A stretch of DNA of 64,000 bases from Clostridiales bacterium Firm_07. Its GTDB lineage: Bacteria; Bacillota; Clostridia; Oscillospirales; CAG-272. A program made the position numbers and the translations under genes. The first letter of the stretch is position 1, and the number at the start of each line of letters is the position of its first letter. Below, piece after piece: positions 50,425-61,412 of this stretch. Location of the stretch: the NCBI GenBank assembly GCA_001604005.1, contig LVAM01000019.1, positions 1 to 64,000 of the forward strand, in the 5' to 3' direction. Under the pieces are notes generated by a model. It was not told where the DNA came from. It ran no database searches and was given only the letters and a program-made list of their open reading frames with translations.

Positions 50425-51260
50425 GACTGGAACACGTTTCTTTCGTTTACGGCGACAAAACGCCTTTCCGTGCCGAGGCACTGCACGACGTTTCGCTCTC
50501 TTTCGGGGCTGGCAGAGTGACGGGACTGATCGGACACACGGGATCGGGCAAATCCACCATGTTGCAACTCTTAAACGGGCTTGAAAAGCCAAACGAGGGA
50601 AAAATTTATCTTGACGGTCAGGATATCTTCGCAAAACCGCGTGAAATGCGGCAGATCCGCTTTCGCGTGGGACTTGTGATGCAATATCCGGAATATCAAC
50701 TCTTTGAAGAAACCGTGCGATCGGACATCGCGTTCGGGCCGCGCAATATGGGGTTATCCGACGAAGAGATCGCGGTGCGTGTGACCGAGGCGGCAAACTT
50801 TACGGGGTTGCCCTCGGCGTTGCTGGACAAATCTCCTTTTGATCTTTCCGGTGGCGAAAAACGCCGCGCGGCGATCGCGGGCGTGATGGCGATGCGGCCG
50901 GAAGTGCTGGTGCTCGACGAACCCGCGGCGGGGCTGGATCCGCGCGGACGGGACAGCATTCTCGGCGGTGTGCGGGCGTATAAGGAAGCGACCGGCGCCA
51001 CGGTCATCATCGTCAGCCACAGTATGGAAGATATGGCGATGTTTTGCGATGATCTCGTCGTGCTTTCCAAAGGAAAAGTGCTTTTTACGGGTACGCGCAA
51101 CGAAGTCTTTTCCCGCGTGCGGGAACTGGAAGAAGTGGGGCTTGCCGTGCCGCAAATGGCGCGTCTGATGATGCTCCTTCGCGAAAAAGGACTTCCGGTT
51201 CCGGAAAACATTTACACGGTGTCGGCGGCAACAGAGGCCGTCGCGGCGCTGTTTGAGTAA
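50412..51260 (+). CDS. ecfA2: Energy-coupling factor transporter ATPase EcfA2
   Basis: A 282-aa partner ATPase. Walker A GHTGSGKST near 38, Q-loop MQYPEYQLFEET near 89 (the EcfA2-type wording), signature LSGGEKRR near 142, Walker B VLVLDEPAAGLDP near 164 and H-loop VSHSM. The ATG at 50412 lies 13 bases inside ecfA1 and follows GGAGGG; the 36 upstream in-frame codons are ecfA1 in another frame. It forms the A1A2T module with its neighbours. Confidence 0.93.
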   Translation: MDKIRLEHVSFVYGDKTPFRAEALHDVSLSFGAGRVTGLIGHTGSGKSTMLQLLNGLEKPNEGKIYLDGQDIFAKPREMRQIRFRVGLVMQYPEYQLFEETVRSDIAFGPRNMGLSDEEIAVRVTEAANFTGLPSALLDKSPFDLSGGEKRRAAIAGVMAMRPEVLVLDEPAAGLDPRGRDSILGGVRAYKEATGATVIIVSHSMEDMAMFCDDLVVLSKGKVLFTGTRNEVFSRVRELEEVGLAVPQMARLMMLLREKGLPVPENIYTVSAATEAVAALFE

Positions 51261-51275
51261 AGGATTTTTACCGTT

Positions 51276-52100
51276 ATGAAAACTGTTTCTTTGGGGCAGT
51301 ATTATCCCGCCGCCTCACCGCTCCACCGCCTGGATGCGCGGATGAAAGTGTGCCTTTCAATCTTGTTTATCGTTTGCACTTTTCTTGCCAAAAACATCTG
51401 CGCCTTCGCGGCACTCGTGGCGGCAATGCTGATCCTTGTCGCGCTTTCGCGCATTCCTCTGCGCCTCATTTTACGTGCGGTGCGCCCCGTGCTTTTCATT
51501 ATGGTCTTTACCGCCGTCGTCAATTTGTTCGTGACGAAAGGCGAAAATTTGCTTTTCTCCTGGTGGAAACTGCAAATTTTCCGCGAAGGAATCTATAACG
51601 CCTCGTTTATGTTGGTGCGCATCATCACGCTGGTGGTGGGGAGCAGTCTGTTGCTCACTTATACGACAACACCCATACAATTGACCGACGCGATCGAGAG
51701 TTTGCTCTCGCCGCTCCGCGTTTTTCGCCTTCCGGTACACGAGTTTGCGATGATGATGACGATCGCGCTGCGCTTTATTCCGCTCCTGTCGGAAGAGACC
51801 GCGAAAATTATGAACGCCCAACGCGCGCGCGGCGTGGACTTCTCGGTGGGCGGACCGGTGCGGCGCGTGCAATCGCTCGTGCCGATCCTGATCCCGCTTT
51901 TCGTGTCGTCGTTCCGCCGCGCCGACGAGTTGGCAACGGCGATGGAATGTCGCTGTTACCGCGGCGGCAAGGGCAGAACGAAAATGACGATCCCGCATCT
52001 GCACGCGAGAGACGGCGTGGCGCTTGTTCTTCTTTTGCTTTTCGGCACGGGGATCGTGCTGCTCAATCGGTACGGCTACGGCTATACGATGACGAGGTGA
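51276..52100 (+). CDS. ecfT: Energy-coupling factor transporter transmembrane protein EcfT
   Basis: A 274-aa membrane scaffold that couples the two ATPases to interchangeable S components. About five or six membrane helices are visible, with the coupling-helix motifs NAQRARGVDF near 184 and AMECRCYRGG near 222, the two Ala-Arg-Gly-type signatures of the family. An AAAGGA site precedes the ATG. The order ecfA1-ecfA2-ecfT-truA is the common Firmicutes arrangement. Confidence 0.94.
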   Translation: MKTVSLGQYYPAASPLHRLDARMKVCLSILFIVCTFLAKNICAFAALVAAMLILVALSRIPLRLILRAVRPVLFIMVFTAVVNLFVTKGENLLFSWWKLQIFREGIYNASFMLVRIITLVVGSSLLLTYTTTPIQLTDAIESLLSPLRVFRLPVHEFAMMMTIALRFIPLLSEETAKIMNAQRARGVDFSVGGPVRRVQSLVPILIPLFVSSFRRADELATAMECRCYRGGKGRTKMTIPHLHARDGVALVLLLLFGTGIVLLNRYGYGYTMTR

Positions 52101-52103
52101 ACG

Positions 52104-52871
52104 ATGGAGAAAAAGATCTGTATCACGTTTTCTTTCGTCGGTACGGCGTATTGTGGGTATCAGGTGCAGAAAAACGGTGTTTCCGTGCAGGAGACGTTGG
52201 GCGCGGCGGCAAAAGAGCTCTTTGGGTTTCCCTGTGATATCACGGGGTGCAGCCGCACAGACAGCGGCGTCCACGCGCGCGCTTTCGTTGCCACGATCGC
52301 GCGGCGCGGCGAGGACGTCTTGCCGACCGAAATTCCGATCTCACACGTTCCGCGCGCGTTGAACGCGCATCTGCCGCGCGATATCGCGGTTAAAAAGGCA
52401 AAATGGGTGTCTTCCGCTTTTCACGCGCGCTACGACGCCAAAGCGAAAGAATATGAATATTTGTTTTACGACGGAAAAGAGAGAGACCCTTTCTTTGAAG
52501 GGCGCGCTTTTGCCGTTCGCCCGATCTCGGCGGCGTCTCTTGCCGCAATGCGGGAGGCGGCGCGGCAATTCGTCGGAACGCACGATTTTTCCGCGTTTTG
52601 CGCGGCGTCCCCTGACAAGGAAGAGAAAAACAAAACACGCACCGTGCGATATGCCGAGTTGCGGCGTAAAGGAGATATGATTTCTTTCCGCGTGGCGGCG
52701 GACGGTTTCCTTTATCATATGGTGCGCATTATGGCGGGCACGCTTTTTGCGGTTGCGGCGGGGAAGATCGACCCCGCGGATATCGCCGCCGTTTTGGAGA
52801 GCAAAGACCGCGCTCGCGCGGGAATGACCGCGCCTGCCGAGGGACTGTACCTCAACAAAGTGTTTTATTGA
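52104..52871 (+). CDS. truA: tRNA pseudouridine(38-40) synthase TruA
   Basis: A 255-aa enzyme that makes pseudouridine at positions 38-40 of tRNA anticodon arms. The catalytic Asp lies in GCSRTDSGVHA near 54, FHARYDAKAKEYEY follows near 110, and FLYHMVRIMAGTLFAV near 200. Length is normal. Its ATG comes three bases after the ecfT stop, and GAGGTGA within the ecfT end is the ribosome site. Confidence 0.96.
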   Translation: MEKKICITFSFVGTAYCGYQVQKNGVSVQETLGAAAKELFGFPCDITGCSRTDSGVHARAFVATIARRGEDVLPTEIPISHVPRALNAHLPRDIAVKKAKWVSSAFHARYDAKAKEYEYLFYDGKERDPFFEGRAFAVRPISAASLAAMREAARQFVGTHDFSAFCAASPDKEEKNKTRTVRYAELRRKGDMISFRVAADGFLYHMVRIMAGTLFAVAAGKIDPADIAAVLESKDRARAGMTAPAEGLYLNKVFY

Positions 52872-52912
52872 AAAATTGATAAAGCGAAACAATGAGGAAA
52901 GGAGTGAGCGAG

Positions 52913-54118
52913 ATGCGTGAGGAACAAAGCCGCGCTCTGGTGGCGACGCCGGACGGCGCGAGCGAGAAAAAGGAACCGTATTTTCGGAAAGTTGCCGCGC
53001 GGTACAGCGTCTTTTCGCGTTTGCTTGCGCTTGTGCTCGTCTTTTTCCTCGTTGTGTTTACGCTCTTTTTCTCCCGCGCGTTCACGTATAACAGCCTGTT
53101 CGGGTTTTTCGGGGATCTGCGCGCCCTCTCGGCGTTCGTGCCGAAAAGCGAGGCGGATATTGCCGCAAGTTACGCAACGGGTGAGTGTGCCGTTTCCTAC
53201 CGCGGCGGCGTGGCGTTTGCAAACACACGGGGGATCGAAGCCTATTCTCCGGACGGAAAATGCCTTTTTTCGGCGGAAAGAGAGTTCGCCTCGCCCCGCA
53301 TTGCGGCGTCGCGCAAGTATTTTCTTGTTTTCGACGCGGGCGGCACCGTTTTTTCCGTGTGTAACGCCTATGCGGAGCTTTACGTCGGAAAATCGGATCT
53401 TCCGATCCTTTCCGCGTCGATGGCGGACACGGGGCATTTCGCGCTCATCACCGCGTCGGATCAGGCACTCTCCGCGATCGAACTCTATAATCCCAATTTC
53501 GGCGTTGTCGCGCGCTTTCGGCGCGCTTCCGCCACGCTTTCGGTGTCCTTTACCGATAACGGTAAGAAAATGGCGATACTCGGAATGAAGGCGGAAAACG
53601 GCGAAACGGGCGCGCTCCTTGAAGTGTTTGGCCTGGGCGAGGAAAATGCCGAGTTTTCCGCGTTCTACAAGGGAGAACTTCCCGTTGCCGCGTCTTTTAC
53701 CGATCGGAAAAATCTCGTACTTTTGACCGAGAGCGGTATGCGTTGGTATAAAAACGGGGAACTCAAAAAAGAAACGCCCCTTGCGGGCGAGGTCGTGGCA
53801 TTCGGAACCGGTCAAAGCGGCGCATATTGCGTTTTGTCGACAGATGCGTTTTGCGCCTCTCACAGAATCTTGATGACGGACAAAAAGGGTGAGATTACGT
53901 ACGACAACGGCGCGTTTTCGGGAAACGTTTTTTCCGCCGTGCGCACGGGAAATGTCGTGTATCTGTTGACGGACGGCGCCGTGATATCGGTGTCTTCGGT
54001 AAAACAGGAGATCCGGTCTTATCCCGCCGCGGACGCGCTTTCGATCCTTTTTGCCGATGAAAACGGTGCGCGCGTATTTTCGACGGCAGGCGCGCGGTAT
54101 ATTTCTTTTACAAAATGA
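52913..54118 (+). CDS. DUF5711-family membrane-anchored propeller-like protein
   Basis: A 401-aa protein with a cytoplasmic N terminus of about 35 residues, one membrane segment (about 36-58) and an extracytoplasmic domain of repeated beta-strand blocks (ATGECAVSYRGGVAFANTRGIEAYSPDG and similar), the layout of DUF5711. Function is unknown. The start is the ATG at 52913, preceded by AAAGGAG; the ATG at 52892 lacks a site. It lies between truA and clpE in a long co-directional unit. Confidence 0.78.
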   Translation: MREEQSRALVATPDGASEKKEPYFRKVAARYSVFSRLLALVLVFFLVVFTLFFSRAFTYNSLFGFFGDLRALSAFVPKSEADIAASYATGECAVSYRGGVAFANTRGIEAYSPDGKCLFSAEREFASPRIAASRKYFLVFDAGGTVFSVCNAYAELYVGKSDLPILSASMADTGHFALITASDQALSAIELYNPNFGVVARFRRASATLSVSFTDNGKKMAILGMKAENGETGALLEVFGLGEENAEFSAFYKGELPVAASFTDRKNLVLLTESGMRWYKNGELKKETPLAGEVVAFGTGQSGAYCVLSTDAFCASHRILMTDKKGEITYDNGAFSGNVFSAVRTGNVVYLLTDGAVISVSSVKQEIRSYPAADALSILFADENGARVFSTAGARYISFTK

Positions 54119-54155
54119 CAGACAAGGGCAGGTAAATGCCGGAAAGGAAACCCAA

Positions 54156-56465
<2,310 letters not shown>

Positions 56466-56517
56466 GAAGGAAAAACTTGCCAAAATGTAAAAAAAATGTT
56501 AAATGCGCTTTTGCGCG

Positions 56518-56546
56518 TTTGCAGATAACCCATTTTATGTTATAAT
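56518..56546 (+). promoter_or_regulatory. Sigma-A promoter of rpsB-tsf
   Basis: TTTGCA (56518-56523) and a perfect TATAAT (56541-56546) with a 17-base spacer. The transcript would start near 56553. Confidence 0.7.
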
Positions 56547-56552
56547 AATTTT

Positions 56553-56660
56553 CGCTTGCGTGATGGCGAGCAAAAACACACACGGAAAAGCACGGCGTGC
56601 ACGGTGCCTTTGCGGCTTGTGCGCCGATCCGTGGTGGAAAAACCGAAGGAGGACATAACT
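56553..56660 (+). promoter_or_regulatory. Leader of rpsB, possibly structured
   Basis: About 108 bases between the predicted start and the rpsB ATG. CACGGA and TCCGTG can close a large stem-loop, with GGCGTGCAC and GTGCGCC pairing inside. Such leaders can serve ribosomal protein autoregulation, but no described S2 leader could be matched by eye. Confidence 0.3.
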
Positions 56661-57413
56661 ATGTCAGTAATCACCATCAAACAACTGCTTGAAGCAGGCG
56701 TCCATTTCGGACACCACACCAGAAGATGGAACCCGAAAATGCAGGAGTACATCTTCACCGAACGCAACGGGATCTATATCATCGACCTGCAAAAAACGGT
56801 GAAGAAGTTTGAGGAGGCTTACGCTTTCGTGCGTGACCTTGCCGCAAACAACGGTACGCTCCTCTTTATCGGCACCAAGAAACAGGCCGCGGACGCGATC
56901 AAAGAAGAAGCGGAACGCTGCGGAATGTTTTACGTCAACGTGCGTTGGCCGGGCGGTATGATGACGAACTTCAAGACCATCAAGAAGTCCATCGCCCGCC
57001 TCAATTCGCTGACCAAAATGCAAGAAGAAGGCACCTTTGACCTTCTCCCCAAGAAAGAAGTCGCCGCGAAGCAAAAAGAGATCTTCGACCTTGAAAAGAG
57101 CTACGGCGGCATCAAAACGATGGCGGCTCTGCCTTCCGCCGTCTTTATCGTCGACCCGCACAAAGAACACAACGCCGTTCTGGAAGCCAAAAAACTGGGC
57201 ATTCCGGTCATCGCCATCGTCGATACCAACTGCGATCCCGACGACGCCGACTATGTGATCCCCGGCAACGACGACGCCATTCGCGCCATCAAACTGATCT
57301 CTTCCGTGATCGCCGACGCCGTGATCGAAGGCAAGCAGGGCGAAGATAACGCACCCGCCGCCGAAGAGCCCGCCGCCGAGGTCGCTGTGGAAGAAAAAGC
57401 CGACGAAGAATAA
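56661..57413 (+). CDS. rpsB: 30S ribosomal protein S2
   Basis: A 250-aa ribosomal protein. The start [25 protein letters not shown] is diagnostic, followed by [28 protein letters not shown] and [12 protein letters not shown] near 175. A low-complexity acidic tail ([16 protein letters not shown]) extends the C terminus, as in many Firmicutes. AGGAGGA precedes the ATG at 56661. It is followed after 11 bases by tsf. Confidence 0.98.
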   Translation: MSVITIKQLLEAGVHFGHHTRRWNPKMQEYIFTERNGIYIIDLQKTVKKFEEAYAFVRDLAANNGTLLFIGTKKQAADAIKEEAERCGMFYVNVRWPGGMMTNFKTIKKSIARLNSLTKMQEEGTFDLLPKKEVAAKQKEIFDLEKSYGGIKTMAALPSAVFIVDPHKEHNAVLEAKKLGIPVIAIVDTNCDPDDADYVIPGNDDAIRAIKLISSVIADAVIEGKQGEDNAPAAEEPAAEVAVEEKADEE

Positions 57414-57424
57414 GGAGAGAAACT

Positions 57425-58360
57425 ATGGCTACGATTACAGCAAAAGACGTTGCCAACCTGCGCGCAAGCACGGGACTTGGCATGATGGATTGCAAAAAAG
57501 CGCTTGTGGAAGCCGACGGCGATTTTGATAAGGCCGTCAAGATCCTGCGCGAAAAGGGACTTGCCACCGCCGCCAAAAAGGCGGATCGCGTCGCTTCCGA
57601 GGGTCGCGTGGACATTTTGACCGAAAACGGTGTGACCGCAATGGTGGAAGTGAATTCCGAGACCGATTTTGCCGCGAAAAGCGACGCTTTCAAAGAATTC
57701 GTCACCGGCGTGCTGAAAACCATTATCGCGAAGAAACCCGCCGACGTCGCGGCTTTGCTTGCTTTGCCTTACGACGGCACCGACGCGACGGTTCAGCAGA
57801 CGCTTGTTGAGAAAATCGCCGTGATCAAAGAAAACCTTTCGATCCGTCGTTTCGTTTTGGTTGACGGCATCACGTCTTCTTACGTGCACGGCTTCGGCAC
57901 CACCGGCGTCGTCGTGAAATTCGATGCGGACGCGGCGGTGACGGCGAAACCCGAGTTTGCGGTATACGCGAAGAATATCGCGTTGCAGATCGCGGCGGGC
58001 AATCCTCCGAAATACGTCAACGTTGCCGACGTTCCCGTTGAAGCTGTCAACGAGGAAAAGGCAATTCTCATCGCGCAGATGAAGAACGATCCCAAAAACG
58101 CCAACAAACCCGACGCCATTTTGGAAAAAATCGTTTCGGGCAGACTCGGCAAATTCTACGAGCGCGTCTGCCTTGTCGAGCAGGCTTACGTGAAAGAGGA
58201 CAGTATGACTGTCGGCGAATACACGAAAGCCACTGCCAAAGAACTTGGCGGCGACATCAAAATCCTTGCCTTCTATCTCTTTGAAAAGGGCGAAGGCATC
58301 GAGAAGAAAGAGGAAGATTACGCGGCGGAGATCGCGCGTCTTTCCGGCGTCAAACAATAA
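57425..58360 (+). CDS. tsf: Elongation factor Ts
   Basis: A 311-aa nucleotide-exchange factor for EF-Tu. The N-terminal UBA-like domain carries LRASTGLGMMDCKKAL and KAVKILREKG; the core has VEVNSETDFAAKSDAF near 78, the family signature. Standard length. GGAG site before the ATG. A strong terminator ends the rpsB-tsf unit. Confidence 0.98.
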   Translation: MATITAKDVANLRASTGLGMMDCKKALVEADGDFDKAVKILREKGLATAAKKADRVASEGRVDILTENGVTAMVEVNSETDFAAKSDAFKEFVTGVLKTIIAKKPADVAALLALPYDGTDATVQQTLVEKIAVIKENLSIRRFVLVDGITSSYVHGFGTTGVVVKFDADAAVTAKPEFAVYAKNIALQIAAGNPPKYVNVADVPVEAVNEEKAILIAQMKNDPKNANKPDAILEKIVSGRLGKFYERVCLVEQAYVKEDSMTVGEYTKATAKELGGDIKILAFYLFEKGEGIEKKEEDYAAEIARLSGVKQ

Positions 58361-58370
58361 GAATTTTTCA

Positions 58371-58402
58371 AAAGAGGTCCCGAAAAACGGGACCTCTTTT
58401 TT
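58371..58402 (+). terminator. Terminator after tsf
   Basis: AAAGAGGTCCCG (58371-58382) pairs with CGGGACCTCTTT (58388-58399) around five A, ending in a T run. Confidence 0.9.
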
Positions 58403-58429
58403 GTGTTCCGAAAATTTTGCGCTTGCCCC

Positions 58430-58458
58430 TTTACAAAATCCTTTTAATGAGTTAAAAT
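58430..58458 (+). promoter_or_regulatory. Sigma-A promoter of the pyrH operon
   Basis: TTTACA (58430-58435) and TAAAAT (58453-58458) with a 17-base spacer, 31 bases before the pyrH ATG. Confidence 0.65.
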
Positions 58459-58489
58459 ATAATAAAAGAAAATACAGGAAGGATTACTT

Positions 58490-59200
58490 ATGCCGACACC
58501 GAAATATAAGCGCATCTTGCTCAAACTTTCCGGAGAGGCACTTGCCGCCGGAAGCGACGACATTCTGAATTTTGATTTTATCGACCGCGTTGCCGCCGTA
58601 CTGCGCCGTTGCCGCGAGGCAGGCGTTGAGATCGGCGTCATCGTGGGCGCGGGCAACATTTGGCGCGGCAGACAGGGATTGAACCTTGACCGCACCGAAG
58701 CCGATCATATGGGTATGTTGGCGACCGCCATCAACGCGCTGGCGCTGAAAGACAGATTTCGCACCGCGGGGCTTGACTGCTGTGTGATGAGTGCGGTTTC
58801 GATGCCAGCCTTTGCGGACGCCTTTTCGATACGCGGGGCGCGCGAGGCACTGGAAAAGGGCAAAGTGGTGATCTTTGCCTGCGGACTCGGTCAACCGTTC
58901 TTTTCCACCGACACGGCGGCGGTTTTGCGCGCGGCAGAGATTGAAGCGGATGCCGTTTTGATGGCGAAAAACGTTTCCGGCGTGTTTAATGCCGATCCGG
59001 CGAAGGACCCGGGAGCCGTGCGCTATGACGAACTGACCTATAAAGAAATGATCGACAAGGAACTGAAAGCCCTTGATCTTTCGGCGGCGATGTTTTCGCT
59101 TGAAAACAATATTCGCTGTTATGCTTTCGGGCTTTCCGATCCCGAAAATATTTACCGTGTCGCTATGGGCGAACACATCGGCACGGAACTACACCGCTGA
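58490..59200 (+). CDS. pyrH: UMP kinase
   Basis: A 236-aa amino-acid-kinase-fold enzyme phosphorylating UMP to UDP. It shows YKRILLKLSGEAL at the start, VGAGNIWRG near 50, DHMGMLATAINALAL near 70, and the ATP-binding FFSTDTAAVLRAAEIEAD near 140. Bacterial UMP kinases are allosteric hexamers. The order pyrH-frr-uppS-cdsA-dxr-rseP-ispG is a classic bacterial operon. Confidence 0.97.
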   Translation: MPTPKYKRILLKLSGEALAAGSDDILNFDFIDRVAAVLRRCREAGVEIGVIVGAGNIWRGRQGLNLDRTEADHMGMLATAINALALKDRFRTAGLDCCVMSAVSMPAFADAFSIRGAREALEKGKVVIFACGLGQPFFSTDTAAVLRAAEIEADAVLMAKNVSGVFNADPAKDPGAVRYDELTYKEMIDKELKALDLSAAMFSLENNIRCYAFGLSDPENIYRVAMGEHIGTELHR

Positions 59201-59215
59201 AAAGGAGAAAATGAG

Positions 59216-59770
59216 ATGAAACTGGACACAAGAGAATATGAAGAGAAGATGAAAAAGACCCTCGTGGCGCTTGGCGCGAACTTTGATACCATTCGCGCGG
59301 GGCAGGCAAATCCCGCCGTGCTCAATCGCGTTTCTTTTGAGTATTACGGCGCGCCTACTCCCGTCTCCACGATGGCGGATATTCGCGTTTCGGATTCGAG
59401 AACGCTTGTCATCAAGCCCTACGATATGTCCACGCTCAAAGCCATCGAGAAGGCGATCCTTGCCTCGGACGTCGGCATTACGCCGAACAACGACGGTTCG
59501 GTGATCCGTCTTTCCTTTCCGCAACCCACCGAAGAGCGTCGCCGCGATCTTTGCCGTCAGGTGACCAAAATGGGCGAAGACGCCAAGGTGGCAGTAAGAA
59601 ATATTCGCCGTGAGGCGAACGACGCCTGCAAAAAGAAGGCGAAAGACGGCGAAATGACGGAAGACGAGGAGACCGCTTCCGAAAAATCGGTGCAGGATCT
59701 CACCGACCGCTACATCAAAAACATTGACGAAGCCGTCGCGCAAAAAGAGCGCGAAGTGATGGCGATCTGA
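59216..59770 (+). CDS. frr: Ribosome recycling factor
   Basis: A 184-aa factor that splits post-termination ribosomes with EF-G. It shows the family features RAGQANPAVLNRVSFEYYG near 25-45, LVIKPYDMSTLKAIEKAI near 68, and PTEERRRDL near 105, followed by a long charged helix. AAAGGAG lies upstream; a near ATG at 59211 leads at once to a stop. A GC-rich hairpin follows the stop. Confidence 0.97.
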   Translation: MKLDTREYEEKMKKTLVALGANFDTIRAGQANPAVLNRVSFEYYGAPTPVSTMADIRVSDSRTLVIKPYDMSTLKAIEKAILASDVGITPNNDGSVIRLSFPQPTEERRRDLCRQVTKMGEDAKVAVRNIRREANDACKKKAKDGEMTEDEETASEKSVQDLTDRYIKNIDEAVAQKEREVMAI

Positions 59771-59776
59771 CAAACA

Positions 59777-59811
59777 GGGCGGGAATACCGGCAGGGAGAC
59801 CCGCCCGTTTT
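59777..59811 (+). terminator. Weak terminator or attenuator between frr and uppS
   Basis: GGGCGGG (59777-59783) can pair with CCCGCCC (59800-59806), followed by GTTTTC. There is no room for a full promoter before uppS, so partial read-through is likely. Confidence 0.4.
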
Positions 59812-59837
59812 CTTGACAAAGAGCAGGGGGAAACGAA

Positions 59838-60542
59838 ATGAAGAGTGCGTTGCCGCAAATCGATGAGCGATTGTCGCACGTTGCCTTTATCATGGACGGC
59901 AACGGCAGATGGGCGAAAAAACGCGGGATGCCGCGCGAAGTGGGTCACCGTTTCGGGGCTGAAACGTTCCGCAAGATCGCGAATTATTGCCGCAAGATCG
60001 GGTTAAAGACGGTCACTTTTTATGCCTTTTCCACCGAAAATTGGAAACGTCCGCCCAAAGAAGTGAACGCCATTATGAAATTGATGGATCGCTATCTCGG
60101 AGAGATTGAGCGCGATATCGCGCAATATGATTTTCGCTTTTCCTTTATCGGCGACAAAAGCGTTTTCGATGAAAAGCGTCGCGCGCGTATGAAGGCGATC
60201 GAAGATATGACGGCGGGGCGCGAGAGCACGCTCAATATCGCGCTCAATTACGGTGGACGCGACGAGATCGTACACGCCTGCAACGCCCTGATCGCCGCAG
60301 GTAAAAAAGCCGTAAACGAAGCCGATTTCGCCGCCGCGCTCTACACGGGCGGGCAAAAGGATCCCGATCTCATCATTCGCACGGGGGGAGATTTGCGCAT
60401 CTCCAACTTTCTTCTCTGGCAATCGGCATATGCGGAATTGTATTTTACGGACTGCCTGTGGCCGGATTTCGACGAGTCGAAACTGGACGCCGCCATTGAA
60501 GATTTTTATTCACGCAAACGGCGCTACGGCGGCGTCTTATAA
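59838..60542 (+). CDS. uppS: Isoprenyl transferase / undecaprenyl diphosphate synthase
   Basis: A 234-aa cis-prenyltransferase making the C55 lipid carrier for cell-wall synthesis. It shows the signature MDGNGRWAKKRG near 20-31 (catalytic Asp), VGHRFGAE, FYAFSTENWKRP near 60-75, ALNYGGRDEI near 135, and the end motif DPDLIIRTGGDLRISNFLLWQSAYAE (split across about 175-200). AGGGGG site before the ATG. Confidence 0.97.
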   Translation: MKSALPQIDERLSHVAFIMDGNGRWAKKRGMPREVGHRFGAETFRKIANYCRKIGLKTVTFYAFSTENWKRPPKEVNAIMKLMDRYLGEIERDIAQYDFRFSFIGDKSVFDEKRRARMKAIEDMTAGRESTLNIALNYGGRDEIVHACNALIAAGKKAVNEADFAAALYTGGQKDPDLIIRTGGDLRISNFLLWQSAYAELYFTDCLWPDFDESKLDAAIEDFYSRKRRYGGVL

Positions 60543-60551
60543 GGAGGGACT

Positions 60552-61412
60552 ATGCGAACAAGAATCATCACGGCGGTCGTCGCCATCACGTGTATTTTCC
60601 CGTTTTTTTGGTTTTCCGATCCCATCGGGAACACCCACTTGCTGAATTTCCTTTTTCCGCTCCTTTTCGCGGCGATCTCGCTTGTTTCGGTTTATGAGGC
60701 ACTACGTTGCCTCTCGCTGCACAAAACCTTTGCCGTTTCGGTGCCGCTGCTTGCTGTCGGCTTTGCTTTTCCGCTCCTTGCGCGCGTGCTGTACGACGCG
60801 CGTGCGGCTTTTGTGCGGGCGGCGCTCCTTACCGCGCTGTTTGCCGCGGTCTATCTCTTCGGCGTGCTGATCTTCGTCTATGGCAAGATACCGGCGGGGA
60901 AGATCGCGCTTGCCTATATGCTGTCGTTTTACGTTACGGGGGCGAACGCGTGCGTCGTTTTACTGCGCGACACACCCGGCATCGGAAGGTTTCTTTTTCT
61001 CATCCCCTTCATTTTCGGCTGGGTGACCGACACGTTCGCTTATTTTTCGGGCAGACTGTTCGGCAAACATAAATTAAGCCCCCTCGTTTCTCCGAAAAAG
61101 ACGGTGGAGGGCGCGATCGGCGGCATCATCTTTTGCGCGCTGACAACGGTACTTTACGGATTTATCATTCAAAAAGCCTTCGGCGCGATGCCCAACTATC
61201 CCGTGCTTATCTTCGGCGGACTTGCCATCTCGGTGGTGTCGCAGATCGGTGATCTCGCTCTTTCCGCGATCAAGCGGGAATACGGTATCAAAGATTTCGG
61301 AAAAATGCTGCCGGGACACGGCGGACTTTTGGACCGCTTCGATTCAAGTATGGCAGTGACCGTGCTTGTCACGGTGATCTCCGCGTTTTTCCCGCTTTTC
61401 ACGGTGGCATAA
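60552..61412 (+). CDS. cdsA: Phosphatidate cytidylyltransferase
   Basis: A 286-aa membrane enzyme making CDP-diacylglycerol, the precursor of phosphatidylglycerol and other phospholipids. About eight membrane segments; the family signature is at the end (SQIGDLALSAIKR, then KDFGKMLPGHGGLLDRFDS) near 228-265. AAGGAGG before the ATG, nine bases after uppS. Its product pool feeds the phosphatidylglycerol used by Lgt. Confidence 0.95.
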   Translation: MRTRIITAVVAITCIFPFFWFSDPIGNTHLLNFLFPLLFAAISLVSVYEALRCLSLHKTFAVSVPLLAVGFAFPLLARVLYDARAAFVRAALLTALFAAVYLFGVLIFVYGKIPAGKIALAYMLSFYVTGANACVVLLRDTPGIGRFLFLIPFIFGWVTDTFAYFSGRLFGKHKLSPLVSPKKTVEGAIGGIIFCALTTVLYGFIIQKAFGAMPNYPVLIFGGLAISVVSQIGDLALSAIKREYGIKDFGKMLPGHGGLLDRFDSSMAVTVLVTVISAFFPLFTVA

